From Eledone cirrhosa (Eukaryota > Mollusca > Cephalopoda > Octopoda > Eledonidae): 64,000 bases of DNA. Shown one piece after another: positions 60,058 to 64,000 of this stretch; the stretch's first letter is position 1, and each line of letters starts with the position of its first letter. The notes under the pieces were generated by a model. The model was not told where the DNA came from and searched no databases. It saw only the letters and a list, made by a program, of their open reading frames with translations. The DNA lies in NCBI GenBank assembly GCA_964016885.1, contig OZ024744.1:113720215-113784214 (forward strand), written 5' to 3'. Position numbers and translations under genes: made by a program.

Positions 60058-63000
60058 GTCATCACCATCAACAGTAGTAACACTGTCATCACCATCAACA
60101 GTAACATTGTCATCACCATCAACAGTAGTAACATTGTCATCACCATCATCAGTAACAACATTGTCATCACCATCAACAGTAGAAACAATGTCATCACCAT
60201 CAACAGTAGTAACATTGTCATCACCATCAACAGTAGTAACATTGTCATCACCATCAACAGCAGTAACACTGTCATCACCATCAACAATAACAACATTGTC
60301 ATCACCATCAACAGTAACAACATTGTCATCACCATCAACAGTAACAACACTGTCATCACCATCAACAGTAACATTGTCATCACCATCAACAGTAACATTG
60401 TCATCACCATCAACAGTAGTAACATTGTCATCACCATCAACAGTAACAACACTGTCATCACCATCAACAGTAACAACATTGTCATCACCATCAACAGTAG
60501 TAACAATGTCATCACCATCAACAGTAGTAACAATGTCATCACCATCAACAGTAACAACATTGTCATCACCATCAACAGTAGTAACAATGTCATCACCATC
60601 AACAGTAGTAACATTGTCATCACCATCAACAGTAGTAACATTGTCATCACCATCAACAGCAGTAACACTGTCATCACCATCAACAGTAACAACATTGTCA
60701 TCACCATCAACAGTAGTAACATTGTCATCACCATCAACAGTAACAACACTGTCATCACCATCAACAGTAACAATATTGTCATCACCATCAACAGTAACAT
60801 TGTTATCACCATCAACAGTAGTAACATTGTCATCACCATCAACAGTAACAACACTGTCATCACCATCAACAGTAACAACATTGTCATCACCATCAACAGT
60901 AGTAATATTGTCATCACCATCAACAGTAACAACACTGTCATCACCATCAACAGTAACAACATTGTCATCACCATCAACAACACTGTTATCACCATCAACA
61001 GTAGTAACATTGTCATCACCATCAACAGTAATAACATTGTCATCACCATCAACAGTAACAACACTGTCATCACCATCAACAGTAACAACACATTCATCAC
61101 CATCAACAGTAACAACATTGTCATCACCATCAACAGTAGTAACATTGTCATCACCATCAACAGTAACAACATTGTCATCACCATCAACAATAGTAACATT
61201 GTCATCACCATCAACAGTAGTAACACCGTCTCACCATCAACAGTAACAACATTGTCATCACCATCAACAGTAACAACATTGTCATCACCATCAACAGTAA
61301 CAACATTGTCATCACCATCAACAGTAACAACACTGTCATCACCATCAACAGTAACAACATTGTCATCACCATCAACAGTAGTAACATTGTCATCACCATC
61401 AACAGTAGTAACACCGTGTCAACATCAACAGTAACAACATTGTCATCACCATCAACATTGTCATCAACATCAACAGTAGTAACATTGTCATCACCATCAA
61501 CAGTAACAACACTGCCATCACTATCAACAGTACCAACATTGTCATCACCATCAACAGTAACAACATTGTCATCACCATCAACAGTAACAACATTGTCATC
61601 ACCATCAACAGTAACAACATTGTCATCACCATCAACAGTTATAACATTGTCATCACCATCAACAGTAGTAACATTGTCATCACCATCAACAGTAGTAACA
61701 CTGTCATCACCATGAACAGTAACAACATTGTCATCACCATCAACAGTAGTAACATTGTCATCACCATCAACAGTAACAACAGTCATCACCATCAACAGTA
61801 GTAACACTGTCATCACCATCAACAGTAACAACATTGTCATCACCATCAACAGTAGTAACATTGTCATCACCATCATCAGTAACAACATTGTCATCACCAT
61901 CAACAGTAACAACATTGTCATCACCATCAACAGTAGTAACATTGTCATCACCATCAACAGTAGTACCATTGTCATCACCATCAACAGTAGTAACATTGTC
62001 ATCACCATCAACAGTAGTAACATTGTCCTCACCATCAACAGTAACAACATTGTCATCACCATCAACAGTAGTAACAATGTCATCACCATCAACAGTAGTA
62101 ACATTGTCATCACCATCAACAGTAGTAACACTGTCATCACCATCAACAGTAACAACACTGTCATCACCATCAACAGTAACAATATTGTCATCACCATCAA
62201 CAGTAACATTGTCATCACCATCAACAGTAGTAACATTGTCATCACCATCAACAGTAACAACACTGTCATCACCATCAACAGTAACAACATTGTCATCACC
62301 ATCAACAGTAGTAACATTGCCATCACCATCAAGAGTAATAACATTGTCATCACCATCAACAGTAGTAACATTGTCATCACCATCAACAGTAACAACACTG
62401 TCATCACCATCAACAGTAACAACATTGTCATCACCATCAACAGTAGTAACAATGTCATCACCATCAACAGTAACAACATTGTCATCACCATCAACTGTAG
62501 TAACATTGTCATCACCATCAACAGTAACAACACTGTCATCACCATCAACAGTAACAACACTGTCATCACCATCAACAGTAACAACATTGTCATCACCATC
62601 AACAGTAGTTACATTGTCATCACCATCAACAGTAACAACATTGTCATCACCATCAACAATAGTAACACTGTCATCACCATCAACAGTAACAACATTGTCA
62701 TCACCATCAACACTAACAACACTGTCATCACCATCAACAGTAACAACATTGTCAGCACCATCAACAGTAACAACATTGTCATCACCATCAACAGTAACAC
62801 CATTGTCATCACCATCAACAGTAACAACATTGTCATCACCATCAACAGTAACAACATTGTCATCACCATCAACAGTTATAACATTGTCCTCACCATCAAC
62901 AGTAGTAACATTGTCATCACCATCAACAGTAGTAACACTGTCATCACCATCAACAGTAACAACATTGTCATGACCATCAACAGTAGTAACATTGTCATCA

Positions 63001-64000
63001 CCATCAACAGTAACAACAGTCATCACCATCAACAGTAGTAACACTGTCATCACCATCAACAGTAACATTGTCATCACCATCAACAGTAGTAACATTGTCA
63101 TCACCATCATCAGTAACAACATTGTCATCACCATCAACAGTAACAACATTGTCATCACCATCAACAGTAGTAACATTGTCATCACCATCAACAGTAGTAC
63201 CATTGTCATCACCATCAACAGTAGTAACATTGTCATCACCATCAACAGTAGTAACATTGTCATCACCATCAACAGTAACAACACTGTTATCACCATCAAC
63301 AGTAACAACATTGTCATCACCATCAACAGTAGTAACTCTGTCATCACCATCAACAGTAGAAACAATGTCATCACCATCAACAGTAGTAACATTGTGATCA
63401 CCATCAACAGTAGTAACATTGTCATCACCATCAACAGCAGTAACACTGTCATCACCATCAACAGTAACAACATTGTCATCACCATCAACAGTAACAACAT
63501 TGTCATCACCATCAACAGTAACAACACTGTCATCACCATCAACAGTAACATTGTCATCACCATCAACAGTAGTAACATTGTCATCACCATCAACAGTAAC
63601 AACACTGTCATCACCATCAACAGTAACAACATTGTCATCACCATCAACAGTAGTAACAATGTCATCACCATCAACAGTAACAACATTGTCATCACCATCA
63701 ACAGTAGTAACATTGTCATCACCATCAACAGTAACAACACTGTCATCACCATCAACAGTAACAACATTGTCATCACCATCAACAGTAGTAACATTGTCAT
63801 CACCATCAACAGTAACAACATTGTCATCACCATCAACAATAGTAACACTGTCATCACCATCAACAGTAACAACATTGTCATCACCATCAACACTAACAAC
63901 ACTGTCATCACCATCAACAGTAACAACATTGTCAGCACCATCAACAGTAACAACATTGTCATCACCATCAACAGTAACAACATTGTCATCACCATCAACA
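60058..64000. repeat. Shortened further copy of the 4.7-kb block, running off the window
   Basis: 60,058-61,230 follows the landmark order of 51,420-52,730 (CATCATCAGTAAC, GTAGAAACAATG, CAGCAGTAAC, TTGTTATCACC, a 21-bp unit, the GTCTCACC unit at 61,229) but lacks a run of units after CATCATCAGTAAC. 61,400-63,000 follows 53,000-54,240 with an additional unit and has the variant GTGTCAAC at 61,418. 63,017-64,000 starts the series again from ACAACAGTCATC. The array continues past the window end. Confidence 0.82.

Larger units (their letters stand above)
1..64000. repeat. 27-bp satellite/minisatellite array filling the entire window
   Basis: Every line of the window is made of the same 27-bp unit in one orientation: TCATCACCATCAACA followed by GTAACAACATTG. 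There are about 2,370 units. No stretch of unrelated sequence was seen, and both window ends cut through units, so flanks are not visible. Units differ mainly at two places: ACA or GTA at the seventh triplet, and TTG or CTG at the ninth. Rarer forms include CCATTAAC, CTATCAAC, CATCAGCAG, ACCGTAAC and ATTCTC. Odd-length units (21, 24, 25, 26 and 33 bp) recur at fixed positions. The consensus holds 11 A, 8 C, 6 T and 2 G and no CpG. Tandem, single-orientation satellite DNA of this size is typical of eukaryotic heterochromatin or giant VNTR loci; that placement is inference. No gene-like composition, splice pattern or unique sequence interrupts it. Confidence 0.98.

Noticed and set aside
14899..61420. 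GTCTCACC/GTCTCAAC units as insertion-element ends or attachment sites
   Set aside because: They are ordinary units lacking one base, with no inverted repeats, target-site duplications or cargo between them; the 161-bp interval contains only five further standard units.
1..64000. CRISPR array
   Set aside because: There are no unique spacers: the sequence between any two conserved segments is itself the same repeat. Unit length of 27 bp with direct head-to-tail junctions is a tandem satellite.
1..64000. Telomeric repeat, CENP-B box or iteron-type origin
   Set aside because: No telomere-type G-rich hexamer or heptamer was seen, no CENP-B core (TTCG with CGGG) is possible in the consensus, and no AT-rich unwinding region or replication gene adjoins the repeats.
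1..64000. Dense CRE/AP-1-like sites on the minus strand (TGATGACA)
   Set aside because: The motif is one base or more away from the known palindromes and is present in nearly every unit as part of the consensus, with no promoter or gene nearby.

Overview
The whole window is one tandem array of a 27-bp minisatellite/satellite unit. Neither end reaches unique sequence, so the array is longer than 64 kb (about 2,370 units here). Read on the + strand the unit is TCATCACCATCAACA followed by GTAACAACATTG. I found no convincing gene, RNA gene, mobile element, CRISPR array, origin or promoter. An unbroken array of this size, with multi-kilobase higher-order repeats and no interspersed genes, points to a eukaryotic nuclear genome (heterochromatic, pericentromeric, subtelomeric or a giant VNTR). 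The sequence has no host-specific gene, so I cannot name a lineage.

The unit is nine triplets, seven of which end in CA, so it looks like an amplified derivative of an older NCA triplet tract. The + strand is strongly biased: the consensus has 11 A, 8 C, 6 T and only 2 G, with no CpG. Two polymorphic sites give most of the variation: GTAACAACA versus GTAGTAACA, and TTG versus CTG. Odd-length units of 21, 24, 25, 26 and 33 bp recur at fixed places and serve as landmarks. Four of the six reading frames of the consensus have no stop codon, so ORFs of hundreds to 2,177 codons appear on both strands. They are by-products of the repeat: they overlap one another, switch frame at 25- and 26-bp units, and none has a non-repetitive domain.

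Layout. (1) 1-5,879: left family, with an incomplete copy (1-1,171) of 3,102-4,272 and a 23-unit internal duplication. (2) 5,880-12,325: a 3,199-bp block duplicated head-to-tail with no difference that I could see. (3) 12,326-14,898: end of the left family, with a 345-397-bp subrepeat. (4) 14,899-28,170: right family begins, marked by 26-bp GTCTCACC units. It contains a 3,335-bp tandem duplication (18,310-21,644 / 21,645-24,979) with very few differences, followed by a shortened third copy. (5) 28,171-38,700: mosaic, ending in three copies of a 0.9-1.2-kb block. (6) 38,701-50,847: mosaic with roughly 3.4-3.5-kb periodicities. (7) 50,848-60,057: a 4.45/4.72-kb tandem duplication. (8) 60,058-64,000: a shortened further copy running off the window.

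The interest lies in array evolution: nested amplification from triplet to 27-mer, to a 161-bp (six-unit) cassette, to 3-5-kb higher-order blocks. No biochemical system is encoded here that I can support. Coordinates of block edges come from alignment by eye around landmarks.
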